NCBI GenBank assembly: GCA_029531795.1 | Contig: JAPEIS010000005.1 | Location: forward strand, 928,001 to 992,000 | Origin: Sclerotinia nivalis | Lineage: Eukaryota; Ascomycota; Leotiomycetes; Helotiales; Sclerotiniaceae | Length of the DNA: 64,000 nucleotides | Direction of reading: 5' to 3' | Part shown: positions 22,641-33,184 of the stretch, piece after piece | Position numbering within the stretch: position 1 is the first letter of the stretch | How the letters are laid out: the number at the start of each line of letters is the position of its first letter | Program-made: the position numbers and the translations under genes | The notes under the pieces: model-generated | The model's database searches: none | The model's input: only the letters and a program-made list of their open reading frames with translations | Told to the model about the DNA's origin: nothing

Positions 22641-25600
22641 AGAATCAATTTACAAGATAATATATTATATATCAAAAGATATTTTCTATCAAGTTTGAAC
22701 TTTACAAATTGATATTAAATAAAAATATGAATTTTAGATATAAAAAGGATTTATTTGTATATTTAATAACAATATTCAGAGAATACATTTGTATAGAAAT
22801 TCAAATTCGAAATTTGTTTGAAAATATCGATATTATATATAATGAATAGATTAATAATAATCTTCGATATATTATATATCAAGCAAAAGTAACTTAATTC
22901 GAAAAAATAATCGAAAGAATATTAGTAAAAATTCTATTGAATTTTTCTTTATTAAAAAAACAATTTTTTCTTTTTCTAACTTTAATCTCAAATATTAAAT
23001 TCTTTCTTTTTTGAATACAATAAACAAAATCCCAATATATATTCATTTTAATCAGAATCCAAATAGAGATTATAAGGAATATCTAATTATTTTTCGTTAG
23101 CAAGAATCTTCCAATATACTATTAATCGAATTACAAAGTCCTGATTTTGATTTTCAAAGATTAAAGGATACCTTTAAAAACCTAAACAAAAATCGAATTA
23201 AATTCAATTCTAATACTAAAAAACTAATAATATATATATCTACTATCAAAGATCTGAATGATATAAAATCAGTATCTGAATTAATAGAGATCGAGTTTTC
23301 TAACGATTTCCGCTGTATTATTTAAATTGCTTTTAATAATGATTTATTCATTATCAATTTAATAATATAATTTAAAGATTCGCTTTTATTATTTATAAAC
23401 ATTATTAATCAAATAATATTCTAATATAATCTTTCTAATTCAATAAAAGCAAACACTAATAACTTGAATCTTGTAGATTATAATTCAGAATCAGTTTTAA
23501 ATAATCGAAAGTCTAATGATAAAGAAGAGAATTCGAATATTATCTTGTTGATAAAGAAAATCCAAATCAAAAGATTGATAGATTAATAAAAGAAGAAAAA
23601 AGATAAGTCTATTTTTAATCATAATGTAGTTATTTATTTCCAAGATAAGTTTTTAGATATATTTGATGAAAAGAAAGAACCGGAACAAAAGGAAAACGAA
23701 TCCCAAAACGATTTTGAAGAATATTTATAATTATAAAAAGAAACTTATATTGATATTATTAATATAAAATTATAAATATAATTCGAAAACAAGATATATA
23801 AATAGTTTAATAAAGAAAAATAATTTATAATGTATAATATCCTTTATTATTTTCGATATATTAGGAAATCGGATTTTATTATACAAATATATAAAATGAA
23901 ATGTTATCTTTTGTTTTATTAAGTTTATAATATTATTCGGATTTTGATGATATAGAATTCAAATATTGAGTTAATTTTTCAAGTTTATAAAATAGAATTA
24001 AAGAAAACTTTTATATTATATCTTGTTTGTTATCTTTAGTATATAATTAATTGTATATAAAATGATATTCAATAGAAATCTATGAATTATTTTTTAAATG
24101 ATTAAATGGAAGATCAGATTTGTCTATCAAATCATCGAATATATAAATAGTATAGATTGGATTGTCTATATATAAAAGTATACGAGATATTCAAATTCAA
24201 GTTATTCTTTGGGATTTATATTATTCTAATTCTTTTTGGTTTGTTTATTAATTGAATAAACGAATAATATAAGTTTTTTGATGAGAATAATCTATTGAAT
24301 ATATAGTTCGTTGTAGTTTATAGAAATGCTAAAAGCGATATGAATATAATAAACTTTTTAGTTAAATCGGATATAATGTCTGATGTTGATTTTGGGGATC
24401 TGTATAATCTATCAAAATCTGTATATACTTTGAAACTTCAAAATAATTATATTATCTATATTATTATATTATGTTCAATAAACAAATAGTTTTTTGAAAG
24501 ATTCGAAAGAGAAAAAATTGTTTCAATTCAGAATTCTCTATATATATTAAGAAAAAGGAATCCAGATGATACAATTATAATAGTTATTTTAAAACTAGTT
24601 TATCAATAGATCAAATATATTATATTAATTATTTCAACTTTATAAAAAGATAAAGTATATAAAGAATATTTAGCAATATTAGTAATTCTTTGAATTTTAA
24701 AAGATCTATTTTTCGAAAAGAAATAATATAAAAATATCTATTATAATTCAATGAATAATATCTTGATTATTTTTGGGCTAATGGATATTGTAGGATATTT
24801 GATAAAAATAAAACAGCTATTTTGAAATAATTATAAAGTATTGAAGTTTTTTGATAGTATTAAGATATTGATATTGGGAAAGATATAGGATAAAAAAGTC
24901 AAAGATAATATATTGAATAAAAAAGTTTTTAAAGAATATATCGATCTATTGTTCTTAATTATCAAAGCAATTATTCTTTGATTTATTATTAAATCGAATT
25001 TTCTTAGAGAAGATTTAATTATTGTATTATTTTTTAATATATATTCTGAAATTTCTTATTAGCATAAATTTAAATGACAAAAGCAGTTTCAAATACAAAA
25101 GCAAAAAGAGAATACGAAATATAATATATAAAATGATTAATAGAAGGTTTTTCATTAAACGAAGTTTGAATTGTTTAAAAACTATATTCGTTTGAAAAAA
25201 GAAAATGCTTAATATTATTATCGTTCTTGTTTGTATACAAGTTTTCCTTTTTTGATAAATATCGTCAAATTAAAAAACAAGAATCATATAATATTTATAA
25301 AAAAAGAATGAATTAAATATATTAATCAAAAAGTAATTGAAAAAACCAGATTTAAGTAATAGAATAATATAAACGAATCTTTTTGCAAATATATTAAGGA
25401 AATAGTAATATCTTTTAGAAAGTTTATTGTAATAAAGAAATCTATTAATGAATTCAAGAATAAAACTGATTCTAAAGATTTCAAGTTATATTATATAATA
25501 TTCGTATTTTATTTTTATATTGATATTCGAATTTTATATTTAATAAGTATTATTTTTATTATTTTTAGTTTATAAATAAAACTAAATAAGATTAATAGAT

Positions 25601-26080
25601 GATTTATACTTTTGGAATTCTTAAAGAAGATATTATCTTTTTTGATAAAATAATAACATTGTAAGAATTTGATAGAAGATTAAAGCTTTGATATGATTAT
25701 ACAGATATCGATAATCTAAATTCAAAATCTAAGCAGTTTAGATATATAATAACAATATCGATATCTTTTGGGGTTGGGTTAACATTTAGCGAAATTGTAT
25801 TGATAGTATTATTGAAACCAGATTATTTGATTGTAAATAAACTTTAAACATTTTTTCGATATAATTGGATTGGAAATCGTAATAAAGAGGTATATAGTTA
25901 TCTTTATTTTATTGAGAATAATATATAAAAGAATTTGATTCAAAGGCGAAATTATATAAGAAAAGAAATTAATAAAATATTAGAAAGAAAGATTATAAAT
26001 TTACAGAATATAAAAAATAGTAGGGCTATTTAGAAGGATATTATTGTGTTTGAGGTATAATGATATTATTTGGATTTGAT
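22641..26080 (+). pseudogene. SNF2-like superfamily 2 helicase, RIP-killed
   Basis: A long reading frame is traceable from about 23,030 to 26,070 with stops spaced 15-40 codons apart and at least one frameshift (near 25,650). The clearest domain is helicase motifs V and VI: ISISFGVGLTFSEIVLI at 25,760-25,805, then a Q codon turned TAA followed by TFFRYNWIGNRNKEV and YSYLYFIENNI (25,848-25,925). This is the SNF2 pattern QAxxRxHRIGQxxxVxVYRL, with the second motif VI Arg changed to Trp. Upstream, LFGLFINWINEWYKFF near 24,230 (one stop read as Trp) resembles SNF2 motif Ia, and VVVYRNAKSD follows. The Walker A box is not readable. Whether this is a host gene copy or element cargo is unknown. Confidence 0.5.
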
Positions 26081-26454
26081 TATATTTATAATTATTCTTA
26101 TTAATCGATTATTATATATTAATCTAATTATTCTGATTATTTAGAATAGTATCAATAGAGAATGGTTATTTTGAAAGAAGAAAGAGGTAGTTATCATTTT
26201 AGATTTGTTATTATTTATAATAAAATCAAAAGTTAGTTTATAACGAATTGATATAGAACAATGAATATTGAGTTAACAGGGGAGGGGAATAAAAGTTGAT
26301 ATTAAAAAGAGTATTATAATAGTAAGTATTCAAATAGCAAAAATAATATTATTAATATTATCAATTTTATTAATACTTTCGATTTTGTTGATAGAATAAA
26401 GGGCTAAAGTAACGATTGGGGCAATTGTAAAGGCAGTAGTGATAATAGCAATAA
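26081..26454. other. Spacer after helicase, unassigned
   Basis: No motif. From 26,280 the sequence is less AT-rich. A minus-strand open frame (26,330-26,539) spans it into the minisatellite but is Ile/Lys-rich repeat translation. Confidence 0.35.
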
Positions 26455-26534
26455 TAGGGGCGGCGATAATCTTTTCGGTGATAATCTTTTTAGCAATGAT
26501 CTTTTTGATAATGATTTTCTCAGCGATAATAGTA
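26455..26534 (+). repeat. 15-bp minisatellite, about 5 units
   Basis: Units CGGCGATAATCTTTT, CGGTGATAATCTTTT, TAGCAATGATCTTTT, TGATAATGATTTTCT and CAGCGATAATAG. On the minus strand it would encode a five-residue repeat (xEKII / xKKII). Confidence 0.75.
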
Positions 26535-27169
26535 TTCAATTAAATAATTTTAATAAAAAAATAAAGTTCAAATATTGTATATAGAAACTCAATCAAATTC
26601 TATAAATTTTCTATTGATTATTGTTATCTATATTTATAAATTGTTATTATTCATTTTTATAGATTATTATTTCTATAGATTATCATTATTTATTTCAATA
26701 TAAAAAAAGTATATATTATCGAATAAATAGAATATTATTATTGTATCATTAAAGAATAATAATTTGAATTAATTTATTATACTTTATTTTATCTCGAAAC
26801 TCTTTGATATATTTTGTAGAATTGAATAGTAAATCAAATCTCGTTATTATTATATTTACTTTTATATTTAGAGAGTTTATTGAAGATATATATGATTTAT
26901 TAATCTTTTGATATATTATATATTAATTGATTTCTTTAATAGATAAATTATCGAATTCACTTTTTTGATTTTATCGATTTTTTATATATAATTGTTTGGT
27001 TTTTAATTATATATATTTCGAGCTGATTGTTTTGTTATTGTTATTCAAAATTCTTTTATATTCTTTATCAAATTAATTCTCTTAGGAATTTTAAATATCT
27101 TATAGATATTATATTTATTGATTTTCTAGATTTCTTTGTTTTCAATCTTGGATAGACTAATTGAGATTG
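26535..27169. other. AT-rich spacer, unassigned
   Basis: Very AT-rich, with short inverted A/T tracts (for example ATTATTTCTATAGATTATC repeats near 26,660). No coding signal recognised on either strand. Confidence 0.35.
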
Positions 27170-27745
27170 CTTTAGGATGGTCAGATTGATCAGGATGGTT
27201 AGGATGGTCAGGATGATTAGAATGGTCAGAATAGTTAGGATGGTCAGGATGGTCAGGTGGAAATTGAATAAAGCTGTGATTTATTGAAATATTATTTGGA
27301 TATAATCTTGAACCTTGAGTATTAAAAGATGATAGGTCAGAATGATCAGGATAGTCAGGATGATTAGGATGGTAAGGATGGTTAGATTGATCAGGATGGT
27401 TAGGTAGAAATTGAGTAAAGTTGTGATCTACTGAAATATTATCTGGATATAATCTTGAGCCTTGAGTATTAAAAGATGATAAATCAGGATGGTCAGGATG
27501 ATCAGAATGGTTAGGATGGTCAGGATGGTCAGGATGGTAAGGATAATCAGGATGGTAAGGATGGTAAGGATGGTTAGGATGATCAGGATGGTCAGGATGA
27601 TCAGGATAGTCAGGATGGTTAGGATAATAAGAATGGTAAAGATGGTAAGGATGGTTAGGATGATTAGATTGATTAGGATGGTTAGATGGAAATTGAATAA
27701 AACTGTAATCCGCCGAAATATTACCTGAATGTGATTTTGAACCTT
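27170..27745 (+). repeat. 9-bp minisatellite array, right (GGATGGTCA type)
   Basis: Three blocks of GGATGGTCA/GGATGGTTA/GGATGATCA units, each ended by a conserved box TGGAAATTGAATAAA(G/A)CTG (near 27,258, 27,406 and 27,688). The first two boxes are followed by a ~65-bp spacer with TCTTGAACCTTGAGTATT. It is thus a higher-order repeat of about 150-250 bp. Unit and box are the reverse complement of those at 21,850-22,260. The Met-Val-Arg open frame at 27,489-27,728 is simply this repeat translated. Confidence 0.9.
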
Positions 27746-28380
27746 AAATTTTGAGTATTAAAAGATAATGAGTATTATTAAAATATATATTGTTTTTTCT
27801 TTACAAAATCGATATCAGTTTATATATATAATGATTTATGATTATTATATCTTTTATAATATTATTATTTTATTTATAATCATTATACTCTTTTTTATTA
27901 CAATTCAGACTTTTCTAAATATTGATGGTTTTTATATTCGTTGATATTAGATCTTTACTCTAGATCTTATCGATTATAATAATCATCAATTCTCTTATAA
28001 AATATAACTTTATTTGAAATAATTATATATATAATTTTTGTTTTCTTTTAAAGATTCGAATATTTGTATCTGAATATTTATCCTTAAGTTTATAATAATC
28101 TTACTCTATAATTTATTCTTCAATTTCAATTTTAATAAACAAAACTCGAAATAAACAATACAATTCCAGCTTTTCAATTTAAATATACTTTTTCTAACAA
28201 TATAAATTTTATCAAAAAAAAGTCAAAAAAGAATAATTATAAACATATTCGTAAATAAGAAATTCTATTTTTATAAAAACTATTGATATATAAAAATATA
28301 AATCAGATTTAGTAAAATATAATTCGCAAAGAAGAGATAATTAATAAAGATATATAATATCTATTAATTATTTATATCTT
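27746..28380. other. Spacer right of satellite, unassigned
   Basis: AT-rich sequence without recognised features, apart from short A runs near 28,210. Confidence 0.35.
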
Positions 28381-29505
28381 AATTTTTTCAAGATTGATTT
28401 GAATTTGAAGATATACTTGATGATGAACTTCAAATTGATCAATAATATTATTAATATAATGATAAGGATAATATAGAAGATCAAGACTATAATAAGAACC
28501 TTAGTAATAATTCTGATTCCGAAAATAAAAATAAAGAGGATGCTTTTTCTTTTAATAGTTTTAATATATTTGCAAAAGAAAAGAATATATAATCAATATC
28601 AAAAACAATTCGAACTATTTATATTACTTTAACGATTTGTATTCTTTTTTATTACTATATATCAAATCATTTAATAAAAGCTTATATATCTCTTAAAGAT
28701 CAAGAAAACTTGAAAGCTTATTAAATAATCGAAATAAACTAATGACGAAAAATATATAATATCCGCTAATCAATCTTTGTAAAGAGTTTTGTTTTGTATA
28801 CCCTCAAGAAAGACCTCGATCTAATGAACTAAAAATCGTCTACAATCGAATATAAATATTACACCGAGAATTATTTTCATTATTGACATTTGAATTATTA
28901 AACATTGTTCTATTCTCAAACAATAATAATAATAACTATTCTAGATGATTCTATTAAAATAAAACAAATCGCTATTTAAAAAGAAAAACTAAACAAAACT
29001 TATCAAAGGATATTCCATTACAAATTATTATAGAAACTCTTAACTATTAAAAGTGTACTTTTATAATAAAAGATTATAATATCGGATATACTCTTTGGTT
29101 TAAAACAAACAAGTCAAATCTATCGAAGGCAATAATAATATACTAAGAATTATATTAAGTATTTTATCAAGAATTTGATTCTCAATATATTCAATATTCT
29201 TTTGTAAATATTATTATAAGAAAGGTAAATGATTATTAATAATTAATATATATTTTTATTAAATATTAATTTGAATAGTTTTGAGATTATATAAATGAAA
29301 ATCGAGCAAACTTTATAAAAGAAATTTGGGATATTATAAATAATTTTATATTCTCAAAAAAAGAGTGCAATAAGAAATTCTGGAAAAGACTAACAATCAA
29401 TTTGGCAGTATTAAAAGCTAATTATAATATGATAAAGTTATTTCCAAATTTATTTTTATAATTTAATTCTTATATTATATTCATTACTAAAATTCCAAAT
29501 ACTCT
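28381..29505 (+). pseudogene. Unrecognised plus-strand ORF remnant (acidic N terminus)
   Basis: Starts with an acidic, Asn/Asp-rich stretch (FEDILDDELQIDQ, NSDSENKNKEDAF). After a probable frame change near 28,720 it continues with ELFSLLTFELLNIVLFS, IKDYNIGYTLWFKT, EFDSQYIQYSFVNIIIRKV and ENRANFIKEIWDIINNF, with RIP-type stops. Stops are much rarer in this frame than expected by chance at this composition, so it was probably coding. No family recognised. It runs into the minisatellite at 29,515. Confidence 0.35.
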
Positions 29506-29514
29506 TCGTTAATT

Positions 29515-29612
29515 TCATTATTCTTATTATTCTTATTATTCTTATTATTCTTATTATTCTTATTATTCTTATTATTCTTATTATCTTTATTATTTTTACT
29601 ATTTTTGTTATT
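29515..29612 (+). repeat. 9-bp minisatellite, TTATTATTC units
   Basis: About ten tandem TTATTATTC units, the first seven nearly perfect, decaying into TTATCTTTATTATTTTTAC. Same unit family and orientation as 21,850-22,260. It would encode Tyr-Tyr-Ser or Ile-Leu-Ile tripeptides depending on frame. Confidence 0.85.
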
Positions 29613-30300
29613 TATATCAATCTATACTATATTTATTATTCTAATGTTTTTATAATATATTCTTTCTGAAACAAATAGAAGAAAATACTTTTTAAGTCTA
29701 TTGTTAATCAAATATTTTATACGGCTTTTCTATAGATCAAAAGAATGTATTGGAAGAAGTATATTATATCGATAAAAGTTCAATTCTTTTTATTTTGAAA
29801 TAGTAATAATTATATTTATTATGATTATATATATAATTCGAGAACGAACGGATTATACTTCTGATAGTAATGGAATCGATAAGAAAGCATTGGAAAGATT
29901 TGAAGATGTAAAAGCAATGAGTATTTTAATTTTATATCTATTTTGATTCTATATATTTTGTTAATATTCTTGATAGATTTGTATAATAAGATTTATCGAA
30001 TTTAAAAATCTTAATCTAAGATACAATCTTTTGGAATAATTTGTTTGTTATAGAAAAAGATTAAATTAGAGATTGATATAATTCAAGATGATAAAGAAAA
30101 GATTATAATTATATTGAATATAAATAATAATATAATCGATAACCTTATTAACGATTCAGATACTGATTCGGATTTTTGAGAACAATTATAAATATATAAA
30201 AAGATTAAAGATTTATTATCAATTACTAATAGTAATCAAAGTCTATTTTATAATCACAATCGAGATATCAACTTTGAGGAAATATCGAATATAGAAAATG
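29613..30300 (+). pseudogene. Unassigned ORF remnants, plus strand
   Basis: Short coding-like stretches: SIDQKNVLEEVYYIDKSS near 29,740, ERTDYTSDSNGIDKKALER near 29,840, and a longer acidic one at 30,065-30,300 (LEIDIIQDDKEKI, NLINDSDTDSDFWEQL with a stop read as Trp, NFEEISNIENDNP). No family recognised. These may belong to the gene whose remnant ends at 29,505. Confidence 0.3.
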
Positions 30301-30329
30301 ATAATCCCTAAAATAAACAAATTTAGTTT

Positions 30330-30600
30330 TTTTTATTATAATATAAATCTATCTCTTTTTTATCCTTTTTATTTCAATTTCTTTTCTTATTTTCTTTATT
30401 TTCATTATTTATCCCTTCTTTGTTCTTTCTATTTTCTATATTTTAATTCTCTTCTTTATTTCCTTTTTTTCTATTATTATTCTATTCTCTTTTCCTTCTT
30501 TATTCTTTATATTTCATTTTATTTCTCTTTCATTTTATTATTATTTTATTCTTTTTTTTCTTTTCTTTTTGTATATTCTTTAATTTCAATACACTATAAA
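30330..30600. repeat. Pyrimidine-rich low-complexity tract
   Basis: About 270 bases almost entirely C and T with scattered A on the plus strand. The 112-codon open frame covering it (30,298-30,636) is Phe/Tyr/Leu-rich by composition. On the minus strand it would read as Lys/Glu/Arg-rich, as in the basic tails of pogo/Fot-type transposases, but no adjoining transposase domain is present to support that. Confidence 0.6.
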
Positions 30601-30692
30601 AAACTTTTATTAATAATTTTATATACTAGTAGATAATCAAAAATCTCGTTAACATTTCGAGCCCTTAAATTTAAACTTAAAGCCAAAAGATA

Positions 30693-30825
30693 TACAAGAT
30701 AAATTGATTTGAAAATTAATATTTATAATCTTATTAATCATTTATTAGTTTCTAATGATACAAATGAATATACATTGCTTCGTTCTTTACAAAATTCTCT
30801 ACTAAACCAATCAGCCAAACATTTG
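30693..30825 (+). repeat. Direct repeat X, left copy
   Basis: About 125 bp (TATACAAGATAAATTGATTT through CCAATCAGCCAAAC) matched in the same orientation at 32,235-32,362, immediately right of the Tc1-like element. The left copy is separated from the Tc1 end by ~30 bp. Its plus frame reads KINIYNLINHLL, TLLRSLQNSLL, NQSAKHLGLLNS, so it may be a coding fragment; the family is not recognised. Confidence 0.75.
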
Positions 30826-31040
30826 GGGCTTTTAAACTCAATCCCAAGAGATGTACAGTACTAGACCACTTATACTTGACGGCCGGATTTTACCCGGAAT
30901 CATTTATCAATCAATCTATATTCAATCTTAATTATTAAATCAATCATTCAATATTTTAATATTAAATTTGAATATATTAAAGATCTTAATATATACTTTG
31001 ATAAAATAAGGTTTTTTCTTTTGTAATTCATTTCAATTCT

Positions 31041-31766
31041 TCAATATTTAGTATACCAGTTTTCAGCCGCAATACAGGCCTCTATTTTACTCGACATACT
31101 AGCTCTCAATTTATTGAATAACTTTTCATTCAATATATCCCAAGCTACTTGTAAAGCACTCTCTAACCTTTGCCTAGTATATTCCGAAATGCTTTTATCT
31201 ACAACGATATCAGGAAACATCTCGAAAAGGTGTATTTTTAAGTACCACCAAATATACTCTATAGGATTCAGATTGGGGTTATAAAAAGACCATAATTCGA
31301 CAAGAGGAATACTTCTAATCCGAAACCATTCTAATACCTTACGAGTACGATGTATAGGAATATTATCTTGCATAAAAGAATACCCTTCGTCCAATCTTAC
31401 TCAATATGGAGCTAATTTACTATTAAGGATCTCGAAATAAGAATTGGCATTATACCCGAACTTTACATTCTCGAAATCCCTATCCATAATATAAAGCTTG
31501 CTTCTTTTGGTATCACAAAAGCCTTCTTATATTATAACCTTTATATTCTTTTTTGAAGAATAAATTTGAATTATATTCCGTTTCTATTTTTGAAAAGGAA
31601 AGCGAAAGACTTATTTCTGTTTTTTACCTTTTTTCTGTTTTATAAAATATTCATCCAATCAAAAGATTAAGTTTTATTCCTCCGTTGTTTATTCTTTATA
31701 AGCTAGATATTATATTAACCTTTTAATCACATATTCTTCTGTAAGTTCAGGTCTCTTTTTAATTCT
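31041..31766 (-). pseudogene. Tc1-like transposase, catalytic DDE part
   Basis: Second half of the transposase. 31,767-31,495 is broken by stops and the first catalytic Asp is not identifiable there. From about 31,490 the frame is nearly clean, with a single stop at 31,401: GYNANSYFEILNSKLAPY, then YSFMQDNIPIHRTRKVLEWF with the second Asp, then FYNPNLNPIEYIWWYLKIH with the third acidic residue (Glu; DDE with about 34 spacing), ending at 31,041. This matches the FMQDNAPxHxA..PDLNPIExxW pattern of Tc1-like elements. One to a few repairs would separate it from an intact gene, but it is not functional as read. Confidence 0.85.
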
Positions 31767-32090
31767 TCAATTGGCTATATTATTCTTCTTCAAAATCCTT
31801 TTAATAGTAGTAATACTACAATTCAATTTATATACTAATTTTGTTTCTTTATAAATCGATTTCGGAAATAATCGTATATAATGTAGTAGATATTGTTCAT
31901 TTCGTTCAGTATATGATTTCTTTCGAGTTTTTTGTTTTATAGATTTGCTATCGTTGCACAATTGATTCATTTTTCGAATATAAAATATAGTGGAATGGGG
32001 GATTTTATAGATCTTGGCAATTTCGACAACTTTACTACCCCCCTCAAGCCTCTCTATTATTCTTCCGCGATCGTATAGGCTTAAATGCAT
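31767..32090 (-). pseudogene. Tc1-like transposase, N-terminal HTH part
   Basis: DNA-binding half of the transposase. It opens MHLSLYDRGRIIERLEGGSK, then EIAKIYKIPHSTIFYI (a helix-turn-helix of the Tc1/paired type), a basic linker, and a second HTH-like segment (KLNCSITTIKRILKKN). The Met at 32,090 is a good start: it lies about 145 bp inside the TIR, as usual for Tc1. It ends at a stop at 31,767, after which the catalytic half is in a broken frame. Confidence 0.8.
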
Positions 32091-32234
32091 TCAGGGAACA
32101 TTATTATTGCTAATTGACCTTAATGGCCTACATTGTGATAGCATAATTTATGAAAATAATAATAATAATATTGAAGGAAACGTATCGTTTTCGAAAAAAG
32201 ACGCGTTTCGGCTAGTATAAGTGCACGGTTACTG

Positions 32235-32362
32235 TATAAGATAAGTTGATTCTAAAATTAATATTTATAATTCTATTAATCATTTATTAGTTTTTGATAA
32301 TACAAAAGATTAAGTATTGTTTAATTTTTTATAAAATTCTTTATTAAGCTAATCAGCCAATC
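32235..32362 (+). repeat. Direct repeat X, right copy
   Basis: Starts exactly at the TA after the Tc1-like right end: TATAAGATAAGTTGATTCT against TATACAAGATAAATTGATT in the left copy. It continues collinearly to AATCAGCCAATCAAAT, then diverges. It is more heavily mutated than the left copy (stops appear in the frame that is open there). Confidence 0.75.
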
Positions 32363-32570
32363 AAATATTGTAATATAATATACAAATCGATATGCTTTCT
32401 GAATCTATAAATGAACCAATAAGAATATTAATAGGAATACTATTAGGAATACTATTGGGAAAGAAAATTGAAAAAAAACAATAGTTTAGCCGGAATCTAT
32501 ACTACTAGCATTTTTAGTTATATTATTTCGCTTGAATGTACTAGTACATATACACCTATATTGTTATTAA
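32363..32570. other. Spacer, small direct repeat
   Basis: Contains a tandem 13-base motif (AGGAATACTATT, two copies near 32,430-32,458). No gene supported; the 192-codon open frame 32,468-33,046 covering this area is rejected below. Confidence 0.4.
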
Positions 32571-32579
32571 TAATCTACA

Positions 32580-32692
32580 TCACCTTTGCTACTATTATCT
32601 TTACTATATTTATCATCTATATCATCTCTATTATTTTTATTATCCTTACTATCCTTACTATCTTTATTATTCTTATTATCCTCGTTGTCAAA
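32580..32692 (+). repeat. 9-bp minisatellite (ATCCTTACT / ATCTTTACT units)
   Basis: Roughly twelve nine-base units, for example TTATTATCCTTACTATCCTT. Same family and orientation as the 21,850 and 29,515 arrays. On the minus strand it reads as an Asp-Asn/Ser-Lys tripeptide repeat within an open frame (32,567-32,752), which may be coincidental. Confidence 0.8.
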
Positions 32693-32699
32693 ACGATCG

Positions 32700-33184
32700 G
32701 AAGTCGTATAAATTTCTCCCTTCTTGTATTTTCCAAGGAGATCGCAAGACATTATAATGAGTCCTTTATTCTTTATAAAGGAAAAAATACAAAAAGAATA
32801 AAGAATATCTTTTTTCGAATTTATGAACTTCTATACTCGTTTTATATCGATTATAGCAGATTCCAGAAGTCTGTTTCCTCCATTTCCGCTTTCGCAATTG
32901 TATTATTGAAAATGTTCGATAATAATAATATTCAAAATTCGATATATATTAATACTGTTTATTGTAGTAACTACAATGTATACGAATTTGGATATAAAAG
33001 TGGTATTCGTTTGCTATTTCGGATAGGCTTTGATAAACAATTTTAAAGCTAATACTTTACTCTATATACAAATCGTTAGTCTTTTCTATGAAAGTCCGAT
33101 ATCGAGTTTCGTTTATTTACCTTTGTTGATCATTTCGACGAATTTCGTATATTTTTCGTTTATATCTTTCTTTATTATACTCAA
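32700..33184. other. Unassigned, less AT-rich stretch
   Basis: No recognised domain in six frames. Composition is milder than surrounding RIP-affected sequence. Open frame on plus strand to 33,046 is not supported by any motif. Confidence 0.35.

Larger units (their letters stand above)
30856..32234 (-). mobile_element. Tc1-like DNA transposon (1.38 kb)
   Basis: Ends CAGTACTAGACCACTTATAC (left) and, read inward from the right, CAGTAACCGTGCACTTATAC, flanked by TA on both sides (30,854-30,855; 32,235-32,236). The transposase runs on the minus strand. Composition is less AT-rich and the gene has fewer stops than any other element here, consistent with a later arrival. Length is typical for Tc1-like elements. 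Confidence 0.9.

Noticed and set aside
27489..27728. 79-codon open frame of Met-Val-Arg repeats
   Set aside because: It is the translation of the 9-bp minisatellite GGATGGTCA in one frame; no non-repeat protein part.
30298..30636. 112-codon Phe/Tyr/Leu-rich open frame resembling a membrane protein
   Set aside because: Produced by a pyrimidine-rich tract, where stop codons are rare by composition.
21850..32692. CRISPR-like arrays
   Set aside because: The repeats are contiguous 9-bp units without unique spacers, and the DNA is eukaryotic.
32468..33046. 192-codon open frame on the plus strand
   Set aside because: Its first half crosses a 9-bp minisatellite giving Ile/Leu/Thr runs, and the second half has no motif; probably chance.
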